NCBI RefSeq assembly: GCF_018446385.1
Contig: NC_055988.1
Span: 166,740,837-166,804,836 of the forward strand
Length of the DNA stretch: 64,000 nt
Source of the DNA: Zingiber officinale
Lineage: Eukaryota > Streptophyta > Magnoliopsida > Zingiberales > Zingiberaceae
Reading direction: 5' to 3'
The position numbers and the translations under genes were made by a program. Positions 38,001 to 48,083 of the stretch are shown here, in pieces. The notes below the pieces were generated by a model that was given only the letters and a program-made list of their open reading frames with translations, was not told the origin of the DNA and did no database searches. Each line of letters begins with the position of its first letter. Positions within the stretch are counted from its first letter, which is position 1.

Positions 38001-39624
38001 GGTCCTAGACCGAAACGATAGAATTTCGGTACCGTATTGCGCCGACATGCTTTCAGCAGTGTTCTAAAAATTGGCCTAGCCCGCCGCCTGGGCACTAGGT
38101 GCCAACCAACCGCATCGAAAATATGCTAGTCGGTTAGCCTAGGCGGCCTTAGCACCTAGGCAGGATTAGGCGGCCCTTGGCGCCGACTAATTAGTTGAAT
38201 CGTCTAGGCACCATGGAAATAGTGTAGGATTTTCATGATTTTTTTTACTTTGGCCTTTTAAATTTAAAGCCCAATTAAAAAAACTGAAATGTCACTTTTT
38301 TTTGTTGGGCTTAACTTCTATAAGCCCTGAACTTTGGTCCAATAAGAAAAATAATTTGTTGGCTTGCCGACTAACACCAAACTTCATCTTCATCGTATTG
38401 AGTAACAAAGCTGGAGAAATCAGAGCGAATGAAGAACCTCACATTTTGGAGAAATCAGAGTTAAAAGGTTGGAGAAATCGATTTGAAGAAAAATTTGTTG
38501 TCAAATCTTTCTTAGCGACTTAAAAGGGATTGAATTGAAGGTTGGTCAAAGCCTCCTCCTTTAAAAACGTCGTTTCATCATACACTCGCAATATTCATTG
38601 AAGTTGAAATGAAATTTGTGTTAATTATTATGTAATTTATGTTGATGTCGTGGAATCCGCCTAGCGGTGCCTAGTCCCCGCCTAGGCGCCAGACGCTGGT
38701 CTGACACCCGACCAACACTTAACGAATTTTAGAACCTTGGGTTTCGATATTTTTTAAATATAAAATATATTAATTAAAAATAAACAATTTAATCTAAATA
38801 TTTAAAAATAAAACGTATAAACAAATAAAAAAACATTATATATATATATGGGGTAATTCTATTAGGCTTTAATTAATCATATTTAAATTATCTTAATCAT
38901 AGTTACAAGTTGATTAAATTTATTAACCTAAATTTTTAATTAAACTCTAAACCCCCTCCTATTTCGTTGTTTTCTGCAACACTCCCGGGATTGCACGACT
39001 CGTTCGGAGGCATCATTGGGCTCACGTGATGCTTTCGAGCGCGTCACCGAGATCACGCGAAGCACCCGGACACATCATCGGGCTCGCGTGAAGCGTTTGG
39101 TCGCGCCGCCGAGCTCATGGGGCCTCGAGGCGCGCCAACGCCGGAGGAGCGCCTATGCCAGTCCACAAGCGGCAATTTTAATCTACCAATATAACATAAA
39201 CAATGGCTCGAGATTTTAATCCACCAATATAACATAAATAAAGGAAAATAGGTTTCCACCGAACAAGTTGAATTTATTGGATTGGAAGGTGTAAGAACTA
39301 GAGAGACAAATGAAGTAAGATCCATATAGTTAATCGCAAATCCAGAACAAGGCTTACATGGATTCGTCATCAGGATGAGCAATAACCAGGAGGACATTCC
39401 TTCTCTTTCCAAAGCCTACCGGAGAGAAAAAGTGTGTCAAAGAGACGAATTGAAAGATTTTGCATTTGAATCAGCTAAGAAAAGGCAGATTAATCTAGGC
39501 AGAACTCACCAGAATGGAGGAATCCAGGATCTGATGGCACACAAGAAGAGGAAGACAAAATTCTTGCCAGAGAAATGACCCAAAACGAGATCACTGCAGC
39601 AACAGCAGCCAATAACCAAGACAT
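29005..39624 (-). CDS. PIGL: GlcNAc-phosphatidylinositol de-N-acetylase (PIG-L), ten exons
   Basis: Ten minus-strand exons (39510-39624, 39358-39415, 37081-37151, 34180-34244, 34031-34075, 33874-33954, 32011-32078, 30464-30512, 29617-29777, 29005-29077) join in phase, all with GT-AG introns, into 261 residues. The N terminus MSWLLAAVAAVISFWVISLA is one membrane helix. The LmbE/PIG-L core follows: VIAHPDDES (residues 49-57), FFTPTILFL, IHILCMSTGNADGVG, TRKDEIYRACSILK, QVKVLDHPGLQDG, ISFDKFGVSGHPNHRAVHHG (HPNH at 157-160), IEAWEL, SIFRKYSGPVDVWLS and SQWIWFRKLFVGFSTYTY. HPDD and HPNH hold the zinc and the catalytic Asp. The enzyme removes the acetyl group from GlcNAc-PI on the ER, step two of GPI-anchor synthesis. 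Exons are 45-161 nt, so no long frame shows it. Introns 2 and 3 carry hAT-type elements. Length and motifs are as expected; no break is seen. Confidence 0.95.
34465..35480. mobile_element. hAT-type element with GC-rich minirepeats, in PIG-L intron 3
   Basis: The left end CAAGGTATGAAATGTCATTC and the right end (reverse complement) CAAGATTTAAAATTTCGACT are imperfect inverted repeats. ATTGATGC (34457-34464) and ATTAATGC (35481-35488) form an 8-bp duplication with one difference. The left 280 bp are strongly GC-rich with repeated GCATCCGGCGACCC and GCCTCCGG-like words; the right 700 bp are extremely AT-rich. No frame shows a transposase. It is a non-autonomous element, related to the fragment at 37974. 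Confidence 0.7.
37974..38850. mobile_element. Second copy of the 34465 family, interrupted by another element
   Basis: GGTTTAAAATCTCGACC and GGTTCGGTCCTAGACCGAAA match, in the opposite orientation, the right end of the element at 34465-35480. After about 83 bp the copy is broken by a different unit (38057-38739), and AT-rich sequence resumes with GGTTTCGATATTTTTTAAAT. The far end is not clear. It lies in PIG-L intron 2. Confidence 0.55.
38057..38739. mobile_element. MITE nested in the preceding element
   Basis: The ends CAGTGTTCTAAAAATT and (reverse complement of the right end) CAAGGTTCTAAAATTC form terminal inverted repeats; next to them lie GC-rich subterminal segments with GCCTAGGCGG-like words on both sides. 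Flanks GCTTTCAG and GGTTTCGA agree at five of eight bases, a weak duplication. The interior has one 73-codon frame (38302-38523) without recognisable motif. Confidence 0.55.
38860..39250. repeat. GC-rich minirepeats and a 41-bp duplication in PIG-L intron 2
   Basis: Two ~62-bp units share CATCATxGGGCTCxCGTGA and GCGCCGCCGAGCTC-like blocks (about 39010-39118). Just after, TTTTAATCxACCAATATAAC occurs twice, about 41 bp apart (39176 and 39216). They may belong to one further small insertion. No coding function is seen. Confidence 0.5.
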
Positions 39625-42281
39625 CCTTTGATGGAAATTGAATATTGCAGAGATCTAGAACAAAGGCAAAGCTTTAAAACCTGTAAGTAGTTGTCAAAGC
39701 AGTTGAGTTAGGGCACAGAGCCCAACCATGTCAAGCATAATAAATTTATACTAATCCAGAGTTTAAGCTACAGACTAACAAGGCCAGATAGTTGCAACTA
39801 TAGGCACAACTTGAACTCAACATGATTAATGTGAGTCTAACCAAACCTAAATCAAGCCTGACTAAATGTTTGTTCTTCAATTTTTACTTGCAAATTCTCA
39901 AGCCTCCACTGTACCTTGTGTTCCTAATAGTTTCTCCAAATCTACACTTTGACACCCATGCATTGATTAATTAAGATTTGGACCAAGTCAGTTAACATAA
40001 TCTCATATGCAAAGCATACAACACCAGGCAAAGTTCTCATTATCTCCGTAAACTTATTGTCATGCCCTGCATGAGCTAGGCTTGTCATGACACTAACTTT
40101 GCTCGTCACGTGTGAACTGCAATAATATCATAGTAAAATATACACAAAGGCTAACTAAACTAACTAATGCATACCTTTGGGGGAAAAACTCCACTAGTAG
40201 CTAGTGTTATGTAATCATCACAACAATATAACCTAGAGGCCAAAAACTCTAGAAGTGAACATAAAATGCAAAGCAAGTATAAGAAAGAAGTGCATGATAT
40301 AAATATATCATAAAAGAATCCAACATATAACAAATAATCAAGATTTAATCTCATTAATGTGTCAGTACAATTTTTTTAAAAACAATCCCTTATACGATTT
40401 CATCATTTCTCGTGTTTTCTCTTTTACACTCTTACAAGAATGTTCTTTTAAATTTCTCAAGGAATCAACCACATATATATACACATTATATAAGAGCAAA
40501 AACCCTACAATTTGCCCAATAAAGGATCCTTGTATATAGGGATGAACGATCCACAATCCATATAGAACGAAGTGCATCATAAACACATGGTAAAGATATA
40601 TCTTATATTGAACAACCCATAATCCATCCAATATGAAATACACCATATATAAATATAAGATATAGGTGAACTACCTCCAATCCATCAATGACCTCACATA
40701 AGAATAGAGTGAACAACCCGCAATTCACTCAATGAAAAATTATCTCATATAAAATGACCAAAACTTACCCATATGCGAAAAGACTCAAGGACCCTTTTTT
40801 AGCATAGAGCCAATGTCTATAGTATAAGCAATCAATTTGCTTCATTAATTCAATACAAGTCGTTACACAACTCCTTTAGAGTGCATATATATATAAACAG
40901 AAAACAGGTATACTACATGAAGCCAGCATGCTCAGTAAGATATATAAACATACAACATTCAAAGCAAGTAAACATAGTATCTAGTATCTGTATATATCCA
41001 ATATCTAACATACAAATGGATGTATATATCTATACATCTATTCACTACTAATTAATCTAAGCATAGATAAAGCCCTACAATCCATTAAACAACCTAATTT
41101 AGCAACATACAAATGAGAAAACCAAAAATACATCACTGGAAGACACTTACCTTGAGGTAGGGCAACTAATCCAGTAGCTCACAGCCCTACAATCCACTGT
41201 CCGGAAACTACACAAGAACATCCACACACCAATCTTCCAAGAATCAGTATAGAACTGATCTATAAGTAGTAGATTGCTAAACCCTAACAAACTAGACAAC
41301 ACTTACCTCAATAGAACCCACACCTCCTCACCCGAGACCTCCACAGCTTCAAGAAGTGGAATTGGCAGTGACCGACAACAGGGAAGGTCCACCGTACACT
41401 GACCCAATGCTTCCTCTAATCCAGAACAGGAAGATCATCACGAAAAGAAACAAATTCACACAAGATTCTTGAATCCACCGAATTTCTCGACAAAGCCTTA
41501 CCTAAATCAATCACCTACAGCTGGTGTCGCGCGATCCACCTCAGCTGGCGACGATCTGCAATGCCCTCCAGTGAACAGATCAAGGAGGAGAAATGAAGAG
41601 GATCGATCTGCTGGAGCCGACGCGAGTCCCGTACCTCGCGATGCCCTAGATGCCGAATCCTGTCGAACGCGCGCAAGAATCTGTCGAGGAAGCGATCGCT
41701 CCACCGGAGGTAGCTTGGACAACGTCAAAACCGTCGAGATCCGGTGACGTTCTTCCGGTGACGCGGCGAGGACGAGATCGTCGGGGAAGATCCATCATCC
41801 ATCTGCGTCGGATCGTCCGAGAGAGAAAATCGAGAGAGAGAGGAAAATAAGAGGAGAGGAAGAAGAATTGGTAGCTTGCTTCCTCCTCAAAGCTCCGGTG
41901 GTTGCTTTGCGCCGGCGCGTTCGCGAGCAAAAAGAGGAGGAGGAGGACGTCGGTGACGGGTTCGTCCGCGCGAGAGAGAAAGAGGAAGAAGAGAAGAGTC
42001 GGGTGATTTAGTTAAGGAAATTAAACCCTAAATAACACCTCAATTAAAAACTAATAATACGTATTTTTAAATCGGCTTCTTTCCCCCTAATAAATTTATC
42101 CCCTTAAATGATTTATACCTCATTTAAATTTAAAAAAAATAAAAATTCCTAAAAAAATCTAATAAAATTATTTCTCAAATTACCTTATTATTTAATTTAC
42201 GATATCTTACACATCCCAACCTACATGAACAAATATATGACCAACATATAACAAATATATAACAAGCATTGACTGTAGGAG

Positions 42282-42515
42282 AACGCTTTATCACGAATAG
42301 TCTGATGGGCAGCTAGGTAAACAAATAGTCACCGTTTACAGGTAAACTCGCTACCACGAAGGGTCTCGTGGATAAGCCAGATAAGTAAATAGTCACTATC
42401 TATAGGCGAACTCGTTACCACGAATAGTCTCGTGGGCAGACAGAGTATATATGTAGTTGTATATCTACAGACTGCACGCGAACTCGCTACCATGAATGTC
42501 TCATGGGTAGTCGTA
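42282..42515. repeat. Four diverged tandem units of 60-72 bp
   Basis: The word GAACTCGCTACCACGAAxxGTCTCGTGGGxAG recurs in four versions beginning near 42282, 42341, 42407 and 42479. Spacing varies between 59 and 72 bases. Each unit contains a small inverted repeat (CACGA...TCGTG). Function unknown. Confidence 0.75.
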
Positions 42516-42530
42516 TGTATTATGATCCCT

Positions 42531-42710
42531 GACAACTCTCTCAACCACAAATGGGAGACAATGGTCGACAAGATATATCAAAGGTCACTAACGACTCTCT
42601 CAACCACAAATGGGAGATAATGATCGACAGGCTATAACAACGATTGCTAACAACTCTCTCAACCACGAATAGGAGACAATAATCCACAGGGTATAACATT
42701 GTAGGTCTAA
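42531..42710. repeat. Three tandem units of ~60 bp
   Basis: ACxACTCTCTCAACCACxAAT followed by GGGAGAxAAT recurs near 42532, 42592 and 42651, directly after the previous array. The units are more alike than those of that array and unrelated in sequence. Confidence 0.8.
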
Positions 42711-43140
42711 CATCACTAGCGTTTATACATGAGCCTAAATAACAATCAAAGTCTAGTAGGATACCAGGTATCCTACAATATGGTATGATCCTACTAATAC
42801 CCAGGCATGAATAAATATTAAGCTGATAACTTAGTCTGATATTTTATAGCTATGCTACAATATAGTGTCGCTAGCATAATGGTACGAGCATAAATGATCA
42901 TAAATAACATGGATAACGAGACTACAAAGATATCAAAATAGATCAATATACAAGATCAAGCTCAAGAAATAAGAGTGAATAGAGTCAAAGTAAATACAAC
43001 AATCAACCAAAATAATAAGTCATGCACTAAGGTCAATGAACTATGAAAGCAAGGGAAAAAAGTACCCGCCTTTATCTATAGTTTGTATTGAAATAAATCT
43101 CATGTCAAGATGTCTGTCTTATATCAATGTCATGCATAAC

Positions 43141-43143
<3 letters not shown>

Positions 43144-43192
<49 letters not shown>
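43144..43192. repeat. (AT)n microsatellite
   Basis: About 24 uninterrupted AT units in a gene-free stretch. Confidence 0.95.
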
Positions 43193-43198
<6 letters not shown>

Positions 43199-44439
43199 TA
43201 ACTAATTTCCAACATAAGCCAAATAGCTAAATCTAATCCTAAACCTATTAGACAACCATGTTTTAATTCCATTTAACAACCCATCACTTCCTTCAAGCTA
43301 ATCTTCTTATGAATTAATCCAACCCGATTAGTTAACTATTCATGTTAACATACTTCAATTATTCAATAAGATATAAACTAACAATTCAACTAATGAGTTC
43401 AACTAATGAATGAATCTCCCATCCATTATCTCTTAACACTGTAATTGATTAAGCATCATGCATCATTTATCCAAATCAATCCAAATAGCTATTAATTCTT
43501 CACTTAATCAATTAATCCACATATCTATGAGTTAATCCATAATTCCAGTATCTCTTATCAATTCCATGATTCAATTAATCACAACATCATTTTAACTAAC
43601 AACCCAATGCAGAAAATGAAATCTGATACTAAACACATCTTCCCATTATCAACTAATTAATCAATCCAATGAATCTGTAAATCCATTTAATCACACGATT
43701 CACTAACCTAATGTTCCAATCAACCATGAAAATGGATCTACCCACTTATTCCATAAACTAAAACAATCACGTTTACACAACCCTAGAAATCAAAATCAGA
43801 AATTACCTTATCCGGCCTATCCCTCTCCGATGGTGGATCCCTGGCGGCAGTACACGACGACAACAATAGTGAGCAGAAGGGGTCAACAATTTGCTCACAG
43901 TGAGATTCCGACAACATGCTATTGTGGATGACGCGCTTCAGTCCCGATCGAAATAGAAAACTTGCAACAGGGAATATAGCAGAAGCTATGAAACTTCAAA
44001 GCTTTCTAATGAAGTATACCGTGGATGGATGGGACAGGGAGGAGTTGTCAGCGGTGGAATAGATAATGGCCTCATATTAGAAAGAAAGCTCTCCGGTGGT
44101 AGCACCTGGTCTGGACTACGCTGGAGGTGGCGTCTAGCGTAGGGCTCTCTAAGATGGGCATGGCACGACAAAGAGGGGCGGTGACGAGAGCGATGGCGTC
44201 AGAGCGATGGTAGAGGTCTAGGGCACGACAAAATGGTTGGTTGGTTGGTTGTATTAGTCGTGCCCCCTGGCCGCTGCTACGCTGGTAGCGTTAGCCTCGG
44301 AACTGCCCGACAACTGGCGGTGAGGCACGGACGGCGGTCGACCAGTCGACGCAGGAAGGAGAGGATGAGAGACAAATCGGGAAGAGGAATCAGGAAAATG
44401 ATTTTTTTTTATTTTTAAATGTTTTTCCCAAAACTTGGA

Positions 44440-44935
44440 ATAAAGCTGTCAATCCCGCAAGAACATATATTAATAAATCTAGATCTGAAATTGGATGGTC
44501 AATTGTAGCTAAATTATTGACAACGGTCTTGATTGGTTGTATATATTCATTGATAGACTTATCTCTTCATTGCACCTATTGTAACTGCATGCGAAGTTGA
44601 AGAACACGTGCTTGAGAGTGTGAAGCAAAGGTTTGAGCAAGAGCTTCCCATATTTGACGAGAACTAACAAGCCTTACAATTGTAGGAAGTATAGGTTTAC
44701 TAATCGTTGAAATCAGTCATATCATAATTAGTTGATCCTTCTTACTCTATATAGTATAGTTTGAATCATCTTCTTACGGTTTAAGAGACATACCATCAAC
44801 AATTCTGAGTAAATCATGAACATGAAGTAGCGAAATAAATTGCATCTTCCAAAACATATAATTATCATTGTTGAGTTTGATGAGTAAATAAGACATGTCA
44901 TTTAGGGGTAAGGAAGAGAGTTGTGTCGCAAAATT
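44440..44935 (-). mobile_element. Ty1/copia gag fossil
   Basis: On the minus strand the stretch reads like the N-terminal copia gag domain (blocks such as NYMFWKMQFISLL, IWEALAQTFASHSQARVLQL and SINEYIQPIKTVV). It is broken in several places. The same orientation as the copia pol fragments at 45.8-46.6 kb suggests it could be from a related insertion, though gag lies on the wrong side for one intact copia copy. Confidence 0.65.
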
Positions 44936-45799
44936 TGTTTCTATGGTGAATGATGGAGAAGAAAGTTATGACATTATAAAAATAATGAGTTGTGTAATGA
45001 TAATTTATCTGTGACGAAGGATGAAAGAGAGATTAGGAGCAAAGGAGCAAATTTATAGTTGTGAGCAACGTGAACAACAAGTTTCTTTGGCGTGGCAGAA
45101 AACCAGGAAGAGTGACAAATAGAAGGCCAGAGCTTCTCGTGGTAGAAAACCAAGATAAGCAGTAAATAAAAGGCTGAAGCTTCTCCTATTGGTGGCTTGT
45201 CTTGGCCGGAACAGTGATTGGACGGCAGAGAGGATGCAGCAGCAATGAGTGACGTCAACAGTAAAGAAAGGAGAAAATCACTTCTCGACTACGACTACTA
45301 CTGGAAGATCCCTTGGCTGCTGCTACTAGCAGAAGAGAGTCCTCCTGTCGGTGTCGCACAAATCTTGGTTGTAGATTACTGGTGTCGCACAAAGAGTTCT
45401 TGTTGGATGGCGACGGTGGAAGAAAGGTTTTCCTTCATTTCGACGCAGAAGAACAAAAAAAGGGAGAAGTATGAGAGAGAAAGAGAAGGCTAATTAAAAA
45501 ACGATGGAGCATTTTAGAAAAGCATGAAACGAGGGATTTTAAAAAGATGGCAACAGTGCAAGCATCAAATGCACAGACATAGCAAAAACGAGAAGAGAGA
45601 AGAGGTTAATCAAGAGTTTGTCTTTTATTAGATCTCTACCTCAAGAAGTTGAGGGAAGAGAAAAAAAGATGACCCTGATACTGTGTAAGAATGACTTAGC
45701 GAAAGGATCTGCCAGGTTATCTTGATGCAATCTTAGTGACAACAACATCTCCTCGTATTAGGTGGTACTTGTACTCTATGTGTTTACTTGTTTTATGGA
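44936..45799. other. No recognisable gene
   Basis: The stretch between the two copia fossils contains no motif that I recognise; the 91-codon plus-strand frame at 45218-45493 has a composition like shadow sequence. Confidence 0.5.
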
Positions 45800-46599
45800 C
45801 TCATGGTTCTTTCGAGTTTGCTACTGCACCACTATTATCACAATAAATTGTAATAATTTTGGGCAAACCAGGAATCACATCAAAGTCCATTATGAAGTTT
45901 CTGAGCCATACAACTTCTATGGTTGCCTCAGAGGCTGTCACATACTCAGCTTCCATGGTGGAGTCCGAAACACATTTCTGCTTAACACTCCTCCATTGCA
46001 ATAGCTCCACCTCCTAAAGTAAACACAAAACTCCGAGGTTGACTTACTATTGTCCCATTCAGTCCGAATCTGTGTAACCCACAGGGAGTAAATCATCTAC
46101 CTTGTAAACTAGCATATAATATCTAGTCCTTCTCATGTACTTTAATATATGCTTTATGACAGTCCAGTGTCCCGGTCCTGGGTGACTTTGATATCTGCTA
46201 ACCATGCCCTAACAAAACAGATATCCAGTCTCGTACATAGCATTGCATACATTAGGCTTCCTAGAGCCGAAGCATAAGGAACCACCTTCATCTCCTCTAT
46301 CTTTGATGTTTGAGGAGACATCTCTTTATATAAGGGTACTCCATACCGTAAGGTAAGAAACCTTTCTTGGAGTTTTGCACGCTAAAACGAGCAAAGATAG
46401 TATTAATGTATGAAACTTGAGATAAGGACAATATCCTTTTCTTGCGATCCTTATTACTTTGATCCCAAGAATATGTCCACATTCTCCCAAGTCCTTCATA
46501 CCAAAACACTTGAACAACCATACCCTTACGTCTGACAATCGCTTTGACATTGTTACCAGTGAGCAAAATGTCATCTACGTATAGTACAAGAAATACCAC
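45800..46599 (-). mobile_element. Ty1/copia fossil, reverse transcriptase to RNase H (left part)
   Basis: Minus-strand blocks FLVLYVDDILLTGN and MKDLGE (reverse transcriptase) are followed at lower coordinates by STMEAEYVTASEA, VVWLRNFIMD and IYCDNSGAVA (RNase H). It is an old copia copy with several breaks. Its reverse transcriptase domain is cut at 46599 by the Tat element and resumes on the other side at 57249. Confidence 0.85.
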
Positions 46600-47453
46600 T
46601 GATCCTGTCTGAACGCTGACTCAACGGACGCTGGGCACGGGGCTCTCTCCTTGTCGCTGACGTAGATCTTCGGCCAGTCTCCCGAAGCTCTGGCGAACCT
46701 GCACAGAAGTCGGGCCGGGAAGGGGTTCCCGGCGGGGACCCTCCGACGCTCAAGTCAGGCAAGCAAGCAACAAAGCAGCGGCTCCAAAAATCGTAGAATG
46801 CGTACCTCCGGCGAAATCTGCGGCTCTTTATATAGAGCGGTGAAAGAGCCTCTACACGCCCACCGAGGCGCGTACGTGTCCGCAGCCCATACCTCGGTAT
46901 GTGCTTGTCAGAAAACTTACCTGACGCCATACCGCTACAGTCCAACCATGTCTTCGATGGGACAACAGAACACCTTGTTGTCAGACTTGGAGTATGGCCT
47001 AGCCATAGGACTTGACGGCTGTCAGAAGATGTTCCTGTCCTTCTTTACCCACCACCGACCGGGACGTCCGTCCGGCCGGCTGGACGAAAAGCTCCGTCCG
47101 GACGGCCCTCATCCCCTGCGCCGGCCGGGCGGCACGCCCATCACGTCCCGCCTGTCATTTGCATTGATATGCTGGGGAGACTTCCGGGCGGGTGCTACGT
47201 AAGGACTGTTAGCAGTATGTCACCTTCTCTTAGGCCTTCCACTTGGCTCTTAGCTATTGTTTCATTGAGCGTCGGAACCCCAATCCTTGTCAGGGCGCCT
47301 TTTACTATCAGATATTTACTGGCAAACCGATCGGCTTGCCCTTTTCTCATGAGTCCGGTCGGCTCACCCTTCTTCGACGGACCACCTGGCCTTTTGACCT
47401 CCACGTGGCGTTGACCCCTCGTTAGGGGGTCCCGGGCTTTTACCACCGGATCA
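46600..47453 (-). repeat. 3' LTR of the Tat element
   Basis: 854 bp, TGATCC to GGATCA on the plus strand, matching the copy at 56390-57243. Just inside it a purine-rich tract on the element strand (GAGGGGAAGG) is the probable polypurine tract. Confidence 0.92.
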
Positions 47454-48083
47454 CTTGCCTTCCCCTCGAGTCTAGTCGAAGGAGGCGAAGTCCGACTGAC
47501 TGGACTGCCGATCTGATTGAGCAACGATCACTGCATTAGGCCGTTCGGCCAGGCATAGGGATACTCATCCGTTCGGCGATATCTTGTCCATGCCTTGTGT
47601 TCTCTTGGAATCCATGTCCGATGCTCTTCCCTAATACCCATCACGTGCGCTGCGCACGGTAAGGGGAGCTCATTAAATGCAGCCAGTATCCTGCTGACAC
47701 GTGGCAATCGTGCGTTTGTCAGAGTATGGCGGTGACGTCACTTCCGATGGGACATCCGCCGTTTGAAATGAACGGCTGGATGATGACCTCGTTATCGTCG
47801 ACCTGGATCGGACGGTGTAAATTGATCGCGGCCGCCCTTATAAAGCTCCCGACCCCAGCTCTCCGCCGCATTTCGGCCTCATCTCCTCCCGACGTTTCGC
47901 TGCTCCTTTCTTCTCCGGCGACCCCACAACCCCCTTCGATCATCCTCTTTGCCCGTAAGGATTCCTTTTCCTTGCCGCCTCTCCTTTTTTCTCTCTATTA
48001 GCTATTTCTTTCATCATCCCGCATTCTTTCCCTGTTTTTATTTCTCCCTCCTTCCATCACACGTCCATCCCTAGCCTTATACC

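Larger units (their letters stand above)
39625..44439. other. Long gene-free stretch upstream of PIG-L
   Basis: No gene is recognisable. The first few hundred bases should hold the PIG-L promoter. Two GC-rich segments (about 41480-42000 and 43810-44400) read on the minus strand as CT-rich leader-like sequence ending at good donors (GATTTAG|GTAAGG, GATAAG|GTAATT), and further donor-like ends occur at about 41160 and 41307. This could be leader and LTR sequence of one or two old retroelements. The segment also includes two tandem arrays and an AT microsatellite, listed separately. Confidence 0.45.

Noticed and set aside
40357-40646. Small frames on both strands near 40.4 kb
   Set aside because: They contain short tandem AT-rich words and no recognisable motif.
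42282-42710. CRISPR-like array
   Set aside because: The repeats are diverged, in plant nuclear DNA, with no regular unique spacers and no cas genes.
46798-47524. Open frames inside the LTRs at 46.6-47.5 and 56.4-57.2 kb
   Set aside because: They lie in LTR sequence, occur in both copies and show no protein family; they are chance frames of GC-rich DNA.
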